Source: an uncultured Draconibacterium sp. (GTDB taxonomy: Bacteria; Bacteroidota; Bacteroidia; Bacteroidales; Prolixibacteraceae). From it: DNA of 64,000 nt. Positions 36,618-44,589 of this stretch are shown in pieces (the first letter of the stretch is position 1; each line of letters opens with the position of its first letter). Location: the NCBI RefSeq assembly GCF_963676815.1, contig NZ_OY781365.1, forward strand, positions 2,762,501-2,826,500, written 5' to 3'. The position numbers and the translations under genes are program-made. Under the pieces are notes generated by a model. The model was not told where the DNA came from, did no database searches, and saw only the letters and a list, made by a program, of their open reading frames with translations.

Positions 36618-39083
36618 ATGGAACTTAAAGATGCTATTTACGAAATTCTTGAGGGCAATGGATTACTCTTTACGGGAGCTGGTGCATCATTGAATGCAAC
36701 AAATGTAAAGGATGAGTCCCTTGGGACACTCTGGGATTTGACAGAATTATTATATGCCAAGTGTGGCTTAGAGAGTGATGGCAATATTAGCAATGCGACA
36801 GACGAATTTTTAGAAGAGTTTGGAGAAGAAGAATTGATAAGATTATTAAAAGACAAGTACACTATTAAAGAGATAACCCAAGAACATCGAACATTATTAT
36901 CTGTCAAATGGAAAAGAATTTATACAACAAACTATGATAATGTAATAGAAACCGCTCTCGTTTCTGAACACAATACAGCCTATACTTCAGTTGATATCCA
37001 AGACAGACCTTCCTTTCAAAAAGATAAATCAAAACTAGTAGTTCACCTGAATGGTTATATAAATGATTTAAATCGAGAAACACTTAATAACTCATTTAAA
37101 CTGACAGAGTCCAGTTATCTTACTCAGGATTTTATTGATAGTCAATGGATAAGTCTTTTCAGACAAGATTTAAAAGTTTCAGGTGCTAATATATTTGTTG
37201 GTTTTTCTCTAACGAGCGATTTAGACCTTAAAAGAATTATCTTCAATACACCTGATTCGAAAGAAAAAACATTTTTTATTGTCGGAGAGAATGAAAAAGA
37301 AACGACACTTAGAAGCTTAAGAAGATACGGAACTCCATTGTCAATAGGGCTAAAAGGCTTTGCGATGGAAATACAAAAAGCAAAACAGGATTATATTCCA
37401 AGACCAATTAGTTTTAGAACTTATCGTAGTTTTAAAAAACCACAAATAAATGAGCTCCCTCCTAAAGTAACCAATACAGACTTTTTTAGTCTGCTACAGG
37501 ATGGAGATATTAATGAACGTATATTGCAATTCTCCATATTTTCTCCTGATGAGTTCCCTTACTATGTTTACAGAGAGAAATTAGACAAAGTGATAAATGT
37601 TATCAAAAATGGTGATGAGAACATATTAATTACTTCAGATATTGGCAATGGTAAAACTATGTTTATTAAAGGCTTATCATATCTATTACATAAAAATGGG
37701 TATAGTGTTTTTCAATATGATAGATTTACAACCTTTGAAGATGAAGAAATTCAACGAATATGTGAATCGGAATCAAAAGCGGTTGTTATTATCGAAAGTT
37801 ACACTCACCATTATGATGTAATAGAAAAAATAGAGAGTTCTAGGTGTGACGTTAAATTGATATTGACGGAACGAAGCATGATTAATGATGTAACATATTC
37901 AAAACTTGAAAGCATACTTAGCTCGCACATCCAATTTTTTGACTTAAATCAACTAAGCGATAAAGAGGTTGATTGTTTCATTAAAATGTTTAATACTTAT
38001 GGTTATTGGGGAGATAAAACAACGTTTAATGATGACCAAAAATTTCGATTTATTACTGATTTTGATACTAATAGCTGCAAACGTTCACTAAGACTGCTAC
38101 TTATTAAACAGTTAGAGTCTTCGGATATTTTAGGCCGTTTCCAACTACTAATTTCTAGTCTAAAAAGAAAAAGTAAGTACTATGATGCTCTTTCCTTAAT
38201 GCTAGTTAGTAATGTCTTCAATTTCACATTACAACTTGATGATTTATTTTATGCATTGGATGAACAAATCCTTGGAGATTACTCTTTTAGACAAAATCCA
38301 GCCATTAAAGAGTTTATTAATTTTGATGAGAGTAGAATAAAAGTTAAGTCTGCGATTCTGTCCGAGACCGTTCTTCGTAACCTAATTGACTCCGAATCTT
38401 TAGTCGATACTCTTATTAAAGTATGCCTCAAGTTAGATAAAAGAAGAAATGACAAGAATTCAAAGATTATATTAAAAGAGCTTATTTCTTTTTCGAATCT
38501 TGAAAGAATCTTAAAGAAAGACAAAGAGGATTATAGATTTAATATTTTAAGATTCTTCGAAGAAATAAGAAATATGGATTTTTGCAAAAAGAATCCTCAT
38601 TATTGGTTACAATCAGCTATTTCAAAATTAGCAGAAAGGCAATATAAACAGGCAGACCAACATTTTAAAACAGCATATAGTTTCGCAAATAAGCTTGAAT
38701 GGTTTGACACTTATCAGATAGATAATCATTATGCTCGATTCCTAATCGAGAATGAGATATACTTCGGAAGTGAAGATACTTGTATGACTCAGTTCTTAAA
38801 AGCTCACAAAATTCTAAATAACCCCAACGACAGACATAAAACGAGACACTATCCTTTTAGGGTTGCTCTGAATTATTTTCCATTTTATGATAAATACTAT
38901 CGCACTCTTCCGAAAAAAGATAAAACCATATTTCTACGCTCTTGTCAAGAAATTCTAGAGAGAATAAATGTCTATATGAGAAATGTTGAAAACTACAGGG
39001 TGAAAAAACAGGTAGAAAAGGCTAAAGAACTATTAATTACAATATTAACCGATGAGAAAAGTTTAACGAGTATAAAAGTCTAA
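36618..39083 (+). CDS. SIR2-domain protein with STAND-like NTPase and helical C-terminus
   Basis: 821 residues. The SIR2-like NAD-binding domain (about 1-260) has LLFTGAGAS (residues 16-24), YTTNYDNVIE (102-111, the TNYD motif) and VHLNGY (142-147, with His143 as the likely catalytic base). A P-loop NTPase follows: SDIGNGKT (340-347) as Walker A and AVVIIES (388-394) as Walker B. The C-terminal half is helical, with a TPR-like stretch near residues 665-735. The order matches the SIR2-STAND layout known from Avs5-type antiphage proteins, in which the SIR2 domain destroys NAD after phage sensing. The gene stands alone in an AT-rich island. Antiphage function is inference. Confidence 0.82.
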   Translation: MELKDAIYEILEGNGLLFTGAGASLNATNVKDESLGTLWDLTELLYAKCGLESDGNISNATDEFLEEFGEEELIRLLKDKYTIKEITQEHRTLLSVKWKRIYTTNYDNVIETALVSEHNTAYTSVDIQDRPSFQKDKSKLVVHLNGYINDLNRETLNNSFKLTESSYLTQDFIDSQWISLFRQDLKVSGANIFVGFSLTSDLDLKRIIFNTPDSKEKTFFIVGENEKETTLRSLRRYGTPLSIGLKGFAMEIQKAKQDYIPRPISFRTYRSFKKPQINELPPKVTNTDFFSLLQDGDINERILQFSIFSPDEFPYYVYREKLDKVINVIKNGDENILITSDIGNGKTMFIKGLSYLLHKNGYSVFQYDRFTTFEDEEIQRICESESKAVVIIESYTHHYDVIEKIESSRCDVKLILTERSMINDVTYSKLESILSSHIQFFDLNQLSDKEVDCFIKMFNTYGYWGDKTTFNDDQKFRFITDFDTNSCKRSLRLLLIKQLESSDILGRFQLLISSLKRKSKYYDALSLMLVSNVFNFTLQLDDLFYALDEQILGDYSFRQNPAIKEFINFDESRIKVKSAILSETVLRNLIDSESLVDTLIKVCLKLDKRRNDKNSKIILKELISFSNLERILKKDKEDYRFNILRFFEEIRNMDFCKKNPHYWLQSAISKLAERQYKQADQHFKTAYSFANKLEWFDTYQIDNHYARFLIENEIYFGSEDTCMTQFLKAHKILNNPNDRHKTRHYPFRVALNYFPFYDKYYRTLPKKDKTIFLRSCQEILERINVYMRNVENYRVKKQVEKAKELLITILTDEKSLTSIKV

Positions 39084-39104
39084 CAAAGCACAAAAGCCCT
39101 GCTA

Positions 39105-39144
39105 GCGCCGATTTGTAATCGGTGCTTCGGTTGATACAACCGAA
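39105..39144. repeat. REP-like pair of palindromes
   Basis: Two adjacent hairpins just after the SIR2 gene: GCGCCGATT-TGT-AATCGGTGC (39105-39125, 9 bp with one G-T) and TTCGGTTG-ATA-CAACCGAA (39126-39144, perfect 8 bp). No T tract follows on either strand in the right place for a terminator of the SIR2 gene. The sequence resembles the REP palindromes that accompany RAYT transposases in Bacteroidota (from memory, not searched). Confidence 0.55.
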
Positions 39145-39275
39145 AAAAACTTACTCCCGCGCTCCTGAAGTTTCGGGGCTTTCATGTGCTAAGGAAAATA
39201 TAAAAGAAATAAGATAGAATCCAGTTACATTTCCGGGGAGATAATACGTAAAATATAAAACCCAAAAAATCAATT

Positions 39276-39455
39276 ATGGAAGCATTTAGAGACATCGCAT
39301 GGTCGGTAGGACCATTTATAGTAATGTTGATCGTTCCGGTAATAGTAATCTTTGTGTTAAGATGGCTAGGTGCCTGGATGTTAAGAATCTCAGATGTTAT
39401 AAACCTGCAGAAAGAGATACTGGAGGAACTGAAAAAGCTGAACTCAAAAGAATAA
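39276..39455 (+). CDS. 59-residue single-pass membrane protein
   Basis: A short gene starting MEAFRDIAWSVGPFIVML. One membrane helix spans about residues 12-30 (GPFIVMLIVPVIVIFVL), followed by a short amphipathic and charged coiled-coil-like tail (LQKEILEELKKLNSKE). Codon use looks coding and the frame ends with TAA. It has no recognised family. It is flanked by oppositely oriented copies of an 11-bp core (GAAGTTTCGGG at 39167-39177 and its complement at 39471-39481), so the gene may travel with this repeat. Confidence 0.6.
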   Translation: MEAFRDIAWSVGPFIVMLIVPVIVIFVLRWLGAWMLRISDVINLQKEILEELKKLNSKE

Positions 39456-39835
39456 CCTGTGCTAGAGCCTCCCGAAACTTCGGCATATAATCCATACCTC
39501 TTTGTAAAAATATAAATAACAATAAAATTCCGTTACCAAACCAAAAGTTTCAGCGAAAATCAGCAAAATCACTGTCATCAGCGTTCAGCTATTTTTTCAT
39601 CAATAGTAACAGCGAATATCAGCAAAATCACTGTCATCAGCGTTCAAAACATCATCAATCCCTAAAAACTACGTGAAATCACTCATACTCATTATGCTAC
39701 AAAACATAGCATAAGTTCAGTAAGTGCCGTAAATTACCGGTAGGTTATTTCCTCATAATGCGCAATCCGCAAATAATCAGGTTTCTGCATTTGGAGATTA
39801 ACCACAAACAACACAATAAATTAATTTAAATTATT
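39456..39835. other. 380-bp gap with direct repeats and a hairpin
   Basis: The gap holds the right arm of the inverted repeat (39466-39483), two 37-bp direct repeats (39551-39587 and 39610-39646) and an 8-bp-stem hairpin, TTATGCTA/TAGCATAA, at 39692-39714. No gene is visible. Confidence 0.6.
39551..39646. repeat. Two 37-bp direct repeats, 22 bp apart
   Basis: The unit starts CAGCGAAAATCAGCAAAATC and ends GTCATCAGCGTTCA. Copies lie at 39551-39587 and 39610-39646 and differ at one base. A third, more diverged copy is at 42172-42207, so the copies bracket the two orphan genes at 39836 and 40856. Confidence 0.8.
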
Positions 39836-40582
39836 ATGCTTATGTCTAGTAAATCAGAAACCGGCCATGCTGTAAATGTGGCCAACTTTAACGAACTAAT
39901 TTCTTTTGTAACAGGCTACGGCGAAGCCTACAACCCATCAAACGAAGCCATTGCTTTGCGCACCCTGCAAACAGTGGCAAGTAATGGCGCGGCAGCGCTC
40001 GAAGCTATTTACACTGCGCAGGGGCCATACAACAATGCCGTGGCAGCACGCGAAGTAGCTTTCGATCCGCTAAGTAAACTGGTAACACGTGTAATGAACA
40101 TGCTAAAAGTATCGGGCGTTAGCGAAGAGGTATACGACAGTGTGAATACCGTAGCCCGAAAAATTAAAGGCCAGCGCGCCACACCAAAAACTACAGCCCC
40201 CGAAAATGGCGGGGAGGGCGAAGAAACCACCGAAACAAAAACACGGTCTACCTCGCAAATGAGCTACGACAGCCGCGAAGAAAACTTTGCTAAACTAATA
40301 CAGCTGCTATCAGCAATACCCGAATATGCCCCCAACGAAGTAGAACTGCAGGTGGCAACACTCACTACACTTAGCACCAATTTGCAGGCAAAAAACAATG
40401 CTGTATTAAATGCCGAAGTGCCGCTTAGCAATGCACGCATTGAACGCAATAATGTGCTTTATGCACCAACAACCGGGCTTGTGGAAACGGCAGGAAAGGT
40501 AAAAACCTATGTAAAAGCAATATTTGGCGCAACAAGTCCGCAATACAAACAAATTAGCAAACTTAAATTTGTTCAACGCTAG
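39836..40582 (+). CDS. Orphan protein with an internal duplication
   Basis: 248 residues, no signal peptide or membrane helix, rich in Ala, Asn, Val and Thr. Residues about 18-95 and 155-232 are two copies of one domain: FNELISFV...LRTLQTVASNGAAALEAIYTAQGPYNNAVAARE aligns with FAKLIQLL...VATLTTLSTNLQAKNNAVLNAEVPLSNARIER. An acidic, Thr-rich linker (ENGGEGEETTETKT) separates them. Each copy looks like a helical hairpin. No named family. ATG codons at 39836 and 39842 are both possible starts. Confidence 0.7.
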   Translation: MLMSSKSETGHAVNVANFNELISFVTGYGEAYNPSNEAIALRTLQTVASNGAAALEAIYTAQGPYNNAVAAREVAFDPLSKLVTRVMNMLKVSGVSEEVYDSVNTVARKIKGQRATPKTTAPENGGEGEETTETKTRSTSQMSYDSREENFAKLIQLLSAIPEYAPNEVELQVATLTTLSTNLQAKNNAVLNAEVPLSNARIERNNVLYAPTTGLVETAGKVKTYVKAIFGATSPQYKQISKLKFVQR

Positions 40583-40590
40583 ATCGTTTG

Positions 40591-40636
40591 TTTAATGATT
40601 GGTTCGCAATTAATCAATAGCGAACCGATCATTAAA
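40591..40636. repeat. Long inverted repeat after the orphan gene
   Basis: TTTAATGATTGGTTCGC at 40591-40607 pairs along all 17 positions (one G-T) with 40620-40636 around a 12-nt loop. It starts 8 nt after the stop codon. No T tract follows on the plus strand, so it is either an RNA-stabilising 3' hairpin or a recombination site and not a standard terminator. Confidence 0.6.
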
Positions 40637-40855
40637 AAGACAATAGTAAAAAAGCAAATGATGAATGTGAATCCTAAAAAATGCAATGTCAATCAGAAAT
40701 AAATAAATGGAAAACAACAACTGATTAATGTCGCTTATAAAAAGAATAATGTTAAACATCAATAGATGATAGTAAAACATCAACTAAGAGATGGTATTTA
40801 TGAAAATGAAAATGTTATCTACCAAAAAGAAAAGGTGATATAAAAACCTTACCCA

Positions 40856-42073
40856 ATGAAACGCAGAAAAAAGAAAAATAATACACAACTAATAAAGCAG
40901 GAACGCAAGCACCAACTTAATCAATACTATACAAGCATAAAGTATAATATGAAACTGATAGGTGATATAAAAGCCTTTGAAACATTAGATAAGACAGAAA
41001 AAGCAATGTTGCATATTTGCCGTATACGCCCGTATAAAATAGTTAATGCTGAAGATTCTAAGCTTAAACTAATAGCAAAAGATATTCGCTTTATAAACAA
41101 ATGTATGAGTAACTATTTGCAAGCGGGTCATGTAGTGCTGGGCGGCAAGAAAATCAGCTACTACAACTTTGCATTTTATATTGAAACTTTATATTTATTT
41201 TATCGGAATGCTAAAGAAGGCGTAAATCCTGAATTTTGTGCAGGTTTTCCAATATTTGAAACGAAGGAATTTGAAGAGCGAAGAATGGATGTGATAATGG
41301 CTTTAACAAAATACCTTGAACTGGTAGCCTGGTCGGTTTCCGATTTAACACACAGAACAGTTCGGTTTGTTAAACAGAAATACGATAACGGTACCGATCT
41401 TACCGATTTAAGTACTTTTTATAATAACTACTTTATTGAAGCCCGAAAAGTAGAAACTGAGACAATTAAACTTAATGGAAATACCAGAACAATATATGAG
41501 ATTTGTGTCAATGCAGATCAGGAATTTATACCTCTTACCATTAAGGCAGAAGAGCTGGGCATTAATACCCTTATGCACGACTTTGAACTTAAAGTATATA
41601 TACAGCAACACGCCATAATCCGGTTTAAAGAACGTCTTGGAGAATATTTTGGACTAAACAGCTATTCAATGATAATAGCTGCCATGTATAATAAGCCGAT
41701 TGAACAAGAACCGGGTAAAAGTTATCTTTTTCCGGTAGAGCTCAGCAAAACAAGATTTGGCTACTTAAAAGCTGAACTAAACGGTAATAAATTAGTGATC
41801 CTTACATTTCTGTTTATAACTAATAACGGCACGCCCGAAGGGCAAAAATTAAATAACCTGGGACTGGAAAAAGAAGATAAAAAATACCTGGGGATTGATC
41901 AGCTTGACATATTTATAAATTCGGATATTAAAAAGGATGAACAATTAACACACCTGTTTAGTAGTGCAGGCTGTGGAGGTTTATTTAAAATCGACAAAAC
42001 ACTAATAAGTAATATAAAATCGGAAGAAGTAGCACGCGCAGCATTTCTAAATCAATACCTCGGTATAGGCTAA
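40856..42073 (+). CDS. Orphan 405-residue protein
   Basis: 405 residues with a strongly basic start (KRRKKKNNTQLIKQERKH) and no membrane helix. The first 170 residues are mostly helical. Near residues 258-335 the pattern HAIIRFKERLGEYF followed by strands FGYLKAELNGNKLVILTFLFI resembles the H-A-x3-R-x3-R helix plus sheet arrangement of small RNase-toxin-like folds, but this is a weak visual impression. No family could be named. It lies between two copies of the island direct repeat and is AT-rich. Confidence 0.65.
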   Translation: MKRRKKKNNTQLIKQERKHQLNQYYTSIKYNMKLIGDIKAFETLDKTEKAMLHICRIRPYKIVNAEDSKLKLIAKDIRFINKCMSNYLQAGHVVLGGKKISYYNFAFYIETLYLFYRNAKEGVNPEFCAGFPIFETKEFEERRMDVIMALTKYLELVAWSVSDLTHRTVRFVKQKYDNGTDLTDLSTFYNNYFIEARKVETETIKLNGNTRTIYEICVNADQEFIPLTIKAEELGINTLMHDFELKVYIQQHAIIRFKERLGEYFGLNSYSMIIAAMYNKPIEQEPGKSYLFPVELSKTRFGYLKAELNGNKLVILTFLFITNNGTPEGQKLNNLGLEKEDKKYLGIDQLDIFINSDIKKDEQLTHLFSSAGCGGLFKIDKTLISNIKSEEVARAAFLNQYLGIG

Positions 42074-42171
42074 GCGATTCAGGAGCATTCAACTAATTAT
42101 TGAAAAACAAAGCAATAGTAATATCGATGTGATTATTAGCCCAAAAGCAGTTGGTTTGATAACACAGGCTA

Positions 42172-42207
42172 CAGCGAAAATCAGCAAAATCAACGTCATC
42201 AGTGTTC
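42172..42207. repeat. Third, diverged copy of the island direct repeat
   Basis: This 36-bp stretch starts CAGCGAAAATCAGCAAAATC and differs at about three positions from the unit at 39551. It is in the same orientation and lies 2.5 kb from the first pair. Confidence 0.75.
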
Positions 42208-42262
42208 CAATCCTTCAATTGTCAGACAACAAAAACTGCCAACTGTGCCTGCTTACTACCCA

Positions 42263-43030
42263 CTAAACACTGCCTTCCAGCCAACCCTTAAAGCTTTTCA
42301 CTTTCTCGCGGGCCACCAAAAAATCATCGTCGTTGCCCTGTTGTACCTTTAGTTTTAAACGCGAGTTACTGTAGGCAATAACATCGCTGATACTTTTTAA
42401 TGCCACCAGGTATTTTCGGTTAATACGGAAAAACACATCCGGATCAACCATCGCTTCTACCAGTTCCAGGCTTTGGTCGAGCAAATAATCCTTGCCATCC
42501 GAAAGTTTGGCATAAGTCCCTTTCTCAAAGCTATAGAAATACAACACATCGGCAGTTTCAATTACGCGAAGATGCGTACCCACTTTCACCAGAAAACGCT
42601 CTTTGTAACTTTTCTTTTTTAGCGATGCTACAACCTCGTGCAGCACTTCGGGAGTAAAAGAAGAAGTTACCGGTTTGGCCATTTGCTCATACTTATCGAG
42701 TGCTTTTTTTAGCTCTTCACGCTCAATGGGTTTCAGTAAATAATCCACGCTGTTCACTTTAAAAGCACGGATGGCATAATCGTCGTAAGCCGTGGTAAAT
42801 ATTACAGGCTGGTTAAACTTAGTCTGTTCAAAAATTTCAAAACTTAGACCATCACCCAGCTGAATATCAAAAAACGCCAACTCAGGCGCTTCGTTATTTT
42901 GCAGCCATTCAACCGTAGCTTTCACAGTGTCGCACACTGCCAGTATTTTTGCTTCCGGTTGTAAGGCAGAAATATGCGCAGCCAGCTGTGCCGCTGCCAA
43001 TGGTTCGTCTTCAACTATCAGTATTTTCAT
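42263..43030 (-). CDS. LytTR-family response regulator
   Basis: 255 residues. The receiver (1-120) has the acidic Glu7-Asp8, phospho-acceptor Asp55 in LAFFDIQLGDGLSFEIF, and YLLKPIEREEL with the conserved Lys. The LytTR DNA-binding domain (about 150-250) shows FLVKVGTHLRVIETADVLYFYS, LVEAMVDPDVFFRINRKYLV and KVQQGNDDDFLVAREKVKSFKGWL. Such domains bind pairs of 9-bp direct repeats 12 bp apart, and two such sites occur upstream of the TonB and TPR genes nearby. It is the likely partner of the LytS-like kinase at 43294. Confidence 0.93.
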   Translation of the reverse strand: MKILIVEDEPLAAAQLAAHISALQPEAKILAVCDTVKATVEWLQNNEAPELAFFDIQLGDGLSFEIFEQTKFNQPVIFTTAYDDYAIRAFKVNSVDYLLKPIEREELKKALDKYEQMAKPVTSSFTPEVLHEVVASLKKKSYKERFLVKVGTHLRVIETADVLYFYSFEKGTYAKLSDGKDYLLDQSLELVEAMVDPDVFFRINRKYLVALKSISDVIAYSNSRLKLKVQQGNDDDFLVAREKVKSFKGWLEGSV

Positions 43031-43042
43031 TTTTGTTAGCTA

Positions 43043-43067
43043 CAAGTTGCAAGTTACAAGCTTCAAG
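43043..43067. repeat. Heptad micro-repeat (CAAG every 7 bp)
   Basis: CAAG starts at 43043, 43050, 43057 and 43064, an exact 7-bp period, in the gap between the response regulator and the kinase. Confidence 0.6.
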
Positions 43068-43103
43068 TTTTCTTTTAAACAGGTGTTAAAACATTTCTGC
43101 ATT

Positions 43104-43135
43104 CTAGTTACGAGTCACGAGCTTCGAGCCACGAG
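43104..43135. repeat. Heptad micro-repeat (CTAG/CGAG every 7 bp)
   Basis: CTAG at 43104, then CGAG at 43111, 43118, 43125 and 43132, an exact 7-bp period of five units. It is the longest of the three heptad arrays in the window. Confidence 0.6.
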
Positions 43136-43178
43136 TTTTCATCAAAGTATTTTTGCATTCATGCATATTTCATTCAAT

Positions 43179-43199
43179 CCTTCGACTTCGCTCAGGATG
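43179..43199. repeat. Dispersed-repeat fragment
   Basis: CCTTCGACTTCGCTCAGGAT is a motif I recall as dispersed widely in Bacteroidota genomes. It has a small CGAAG/CTTCG-type symmetry. No second copy occurs in this window, so the call rests on recall. Confidence 0.3.
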
Positions 43200-43293
43200 G
43201 CATTCTGCAAACTGTGACTACGACTGAAAACTCTTTTCTGCTCATTAAATCATTGAATCATTTACGCATTAAATCATTTCTATATTCATTCCT

Positions 43294-44334
43294 TCAATCC
43301 TCCATTCCCTCAACCCTTATCAATGGAACACTCACCCGGAAATAACCACCATTCTTGGTTACGATCATTTGTTTTCCGGTAAGGTATTCGTAGCGTCCCG
43401 ACATGTTTTTAAGGCCGGTTTTACTCGAATCTTCCGTTTGTTTTATTGGTTGAAGATTATTCTCAACAACCAATTCGTAATCGTCGGAAATAGCCACCAC
43501 AATTTTTAGCGGATTGGCCTTCGATATTTCGTTGTGTTTAATTGCATTCTCCACCAAAGCCTGCACCGACAGTGGAATAACTTTCCCTTCCACCTTTTCG
43601 TTGGCAATAATATCTACCTGGAGAGCCTCGCCAAAACGAATTTGCTGCAGGTAAATGTATTTGGTCACAAAATCAATTTCTTCTTTCAGCGATATAATGT
43701 CGAGGTCTTTAAACTGCAGCACATCGCGGTAAAACTTCGAGAGTTCGCGCGTAAACTGTTTGGCTTTTTCCACATCAATATCGATGAGGCTTCCCAACAC
43801 ATTTAAGCTGTTAAAAAGAAAATGCGGATTAATCTGATCCTGCAGTACTTTATATTGCAGCGCCAGCGATTCGCGTTTCACCTCTTCTTGCTGTCTTACA
43901 GCATATCGCCAGGCTTTAAAAAACGAAATGGCATAAATAATCGATGCTACGATAACAAAAATAATGTACTCCGATATAATGGTTCCGCGGTTGTATTCCC
44001 AAAATGTGGCCCACTCACGATCCATTATCTTGATAAACCAAAACCAGTTAACGGTCCAGATTACAAAACTGGAATACACAAAATGCATGAGCAAAGCACG
44101 CACAACGCTTATTCCCGGACGGTTTACCCAATCGATGTATCGTTTCTCAAACCATCCGAACAAATAGCCGTTAGCAAACAGCGGAAGTCCCAGACTTAAT
44201 GAATAACCTGCATTCCACACAAACTGCATAAAAGGCATTTTTAACGAACCACCCATTAATACAGTTGTAACCATCCCGATTAAGATGGAAACAACAAAGG
44301 CGATTGCCCAGTTTATAACAACGCGTTTTCGCAT
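43294..44334 (-). CDS. LytS-like sensor histidine kinase (His_kinase domain)
   Basis: 346 residues from the ATG at 44334 (RKRVVINWAIAF); an in-frame ATG at 44424 would add 30 residues. Four predicted membrane helices fill the first 160 residues. The kinase core carries the His_kinase box LQDQINPHFLFNSLNVLGSLI with the phospho-acceptor His, and the ATPase part has LSVQALVENAIKHNEIS and a short G-box region GLKNMSGRYEYL. Kinases of this class pair with LytTR regulators; one lies 263 bp downstream on the same strand. The intervening gap is filled with repeats. Confidence 0.9.
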   Translation of the reverse strand: MRKRVVINWAIAFVVSILIGMVTTVLMGGSLKMPFMQFVWNAGYSLSLGLPLFANGYLFGWFEKRYIDWVNRPGISVVRALLMHFVYSSFVIWTVNWFWFIKIMDREWATFWEYNRGTIISEYIIFVIVASIIYAISFFKAWRYAVRQQEEVKRESLALQYKVLQDQINPHFLFNSLNVLGSLIDIDVEKAKQFTRELSKFYRDVLQFKDLDIISLKEEIDFVTKYIYLQQIRFGEALQVDIIANEKVEGKVIPLSVQALVENAIKHNEISKANPLKIVVAISDDYELVVENNLQPIKQTEDSSKTGLKNMSGRYEYLTGKQMIVTKNGGYFRVSVPLIRVEGMED

Positions 44335-44422
44335 GAAGATTTTTTTATTTGATTTTTGAGTTTTCAAGATAGTAAAATTAAGTATGAGTTGAAGATAAAA
44401 TAGATAATCGAAAAATATTGTC

Positions 44423-44545
44423 ATACCCCCCCGGCTTTCTCCGGAACTTCTTCGAAGTTTCCGGCTCCAGCCGTCCCCCTACAAGTAGGGGGACAGTTGA
44501 GGACGCAGACTCCGCTGAGCGGAGCAAGACTGAAACGGTGGGTAT
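44423..44545. repeat. Fold-back repeat element with three internal hairpins
   Basis: The terminal arms ATACCCCCCCG (from 44423) and CGGTGGGTAT (44536-44545) are near-complementary. Inside are CCGGAACTTC/GAAGTTTCCGG (44441-44464, one bulge), GTCCCCCTA-CAAG-TAGGGGGAC (44473-44494, perfect 9 bp) and CTCCGC-TGA-GCGGAG (44510-44524, perfect 6 bp). The whole looks like a 123-bp MITE- or REP-like element placed upstream of the kinase gene. Confidence 0.65.
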
Positions 44546-44589
44546 TTTTTCCCGTAGCCCCGATTGATTTATTCGAAATCTCTCGCTTA

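Noticed and set aside
36460..36693. 77-codon frame upstream of and overlapping the SIR2 gene
   Set aside because: It overlaps the well-supported SIR2 gene by 76 nt in another frame, has no recognised domain, and its composition looks like shifted AT-rich sequence.
39126..39150. Hairpin after the SIR2 gene as an intrinsic terminator
   Set aside because: The stem is followed by A residues on the plus strand, so it does not have the T tract of a plus-strand terminator.
39551..39646. Two 37-bp repeats with a 22-bp spacer as a mini-CRISPR
   Set aside because: Only two adjacent copies exist, the spacer is too short, the third copy is 2.5 kb away, and no cas gene is visible.
42263..44334. LytTR and LytS genes as a direct operon
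   Set aside because: They are on the same strand, but a 263-bp gap full of heptad and dispersed repeats separates them; co-transcription is possible but not supported by spacing.
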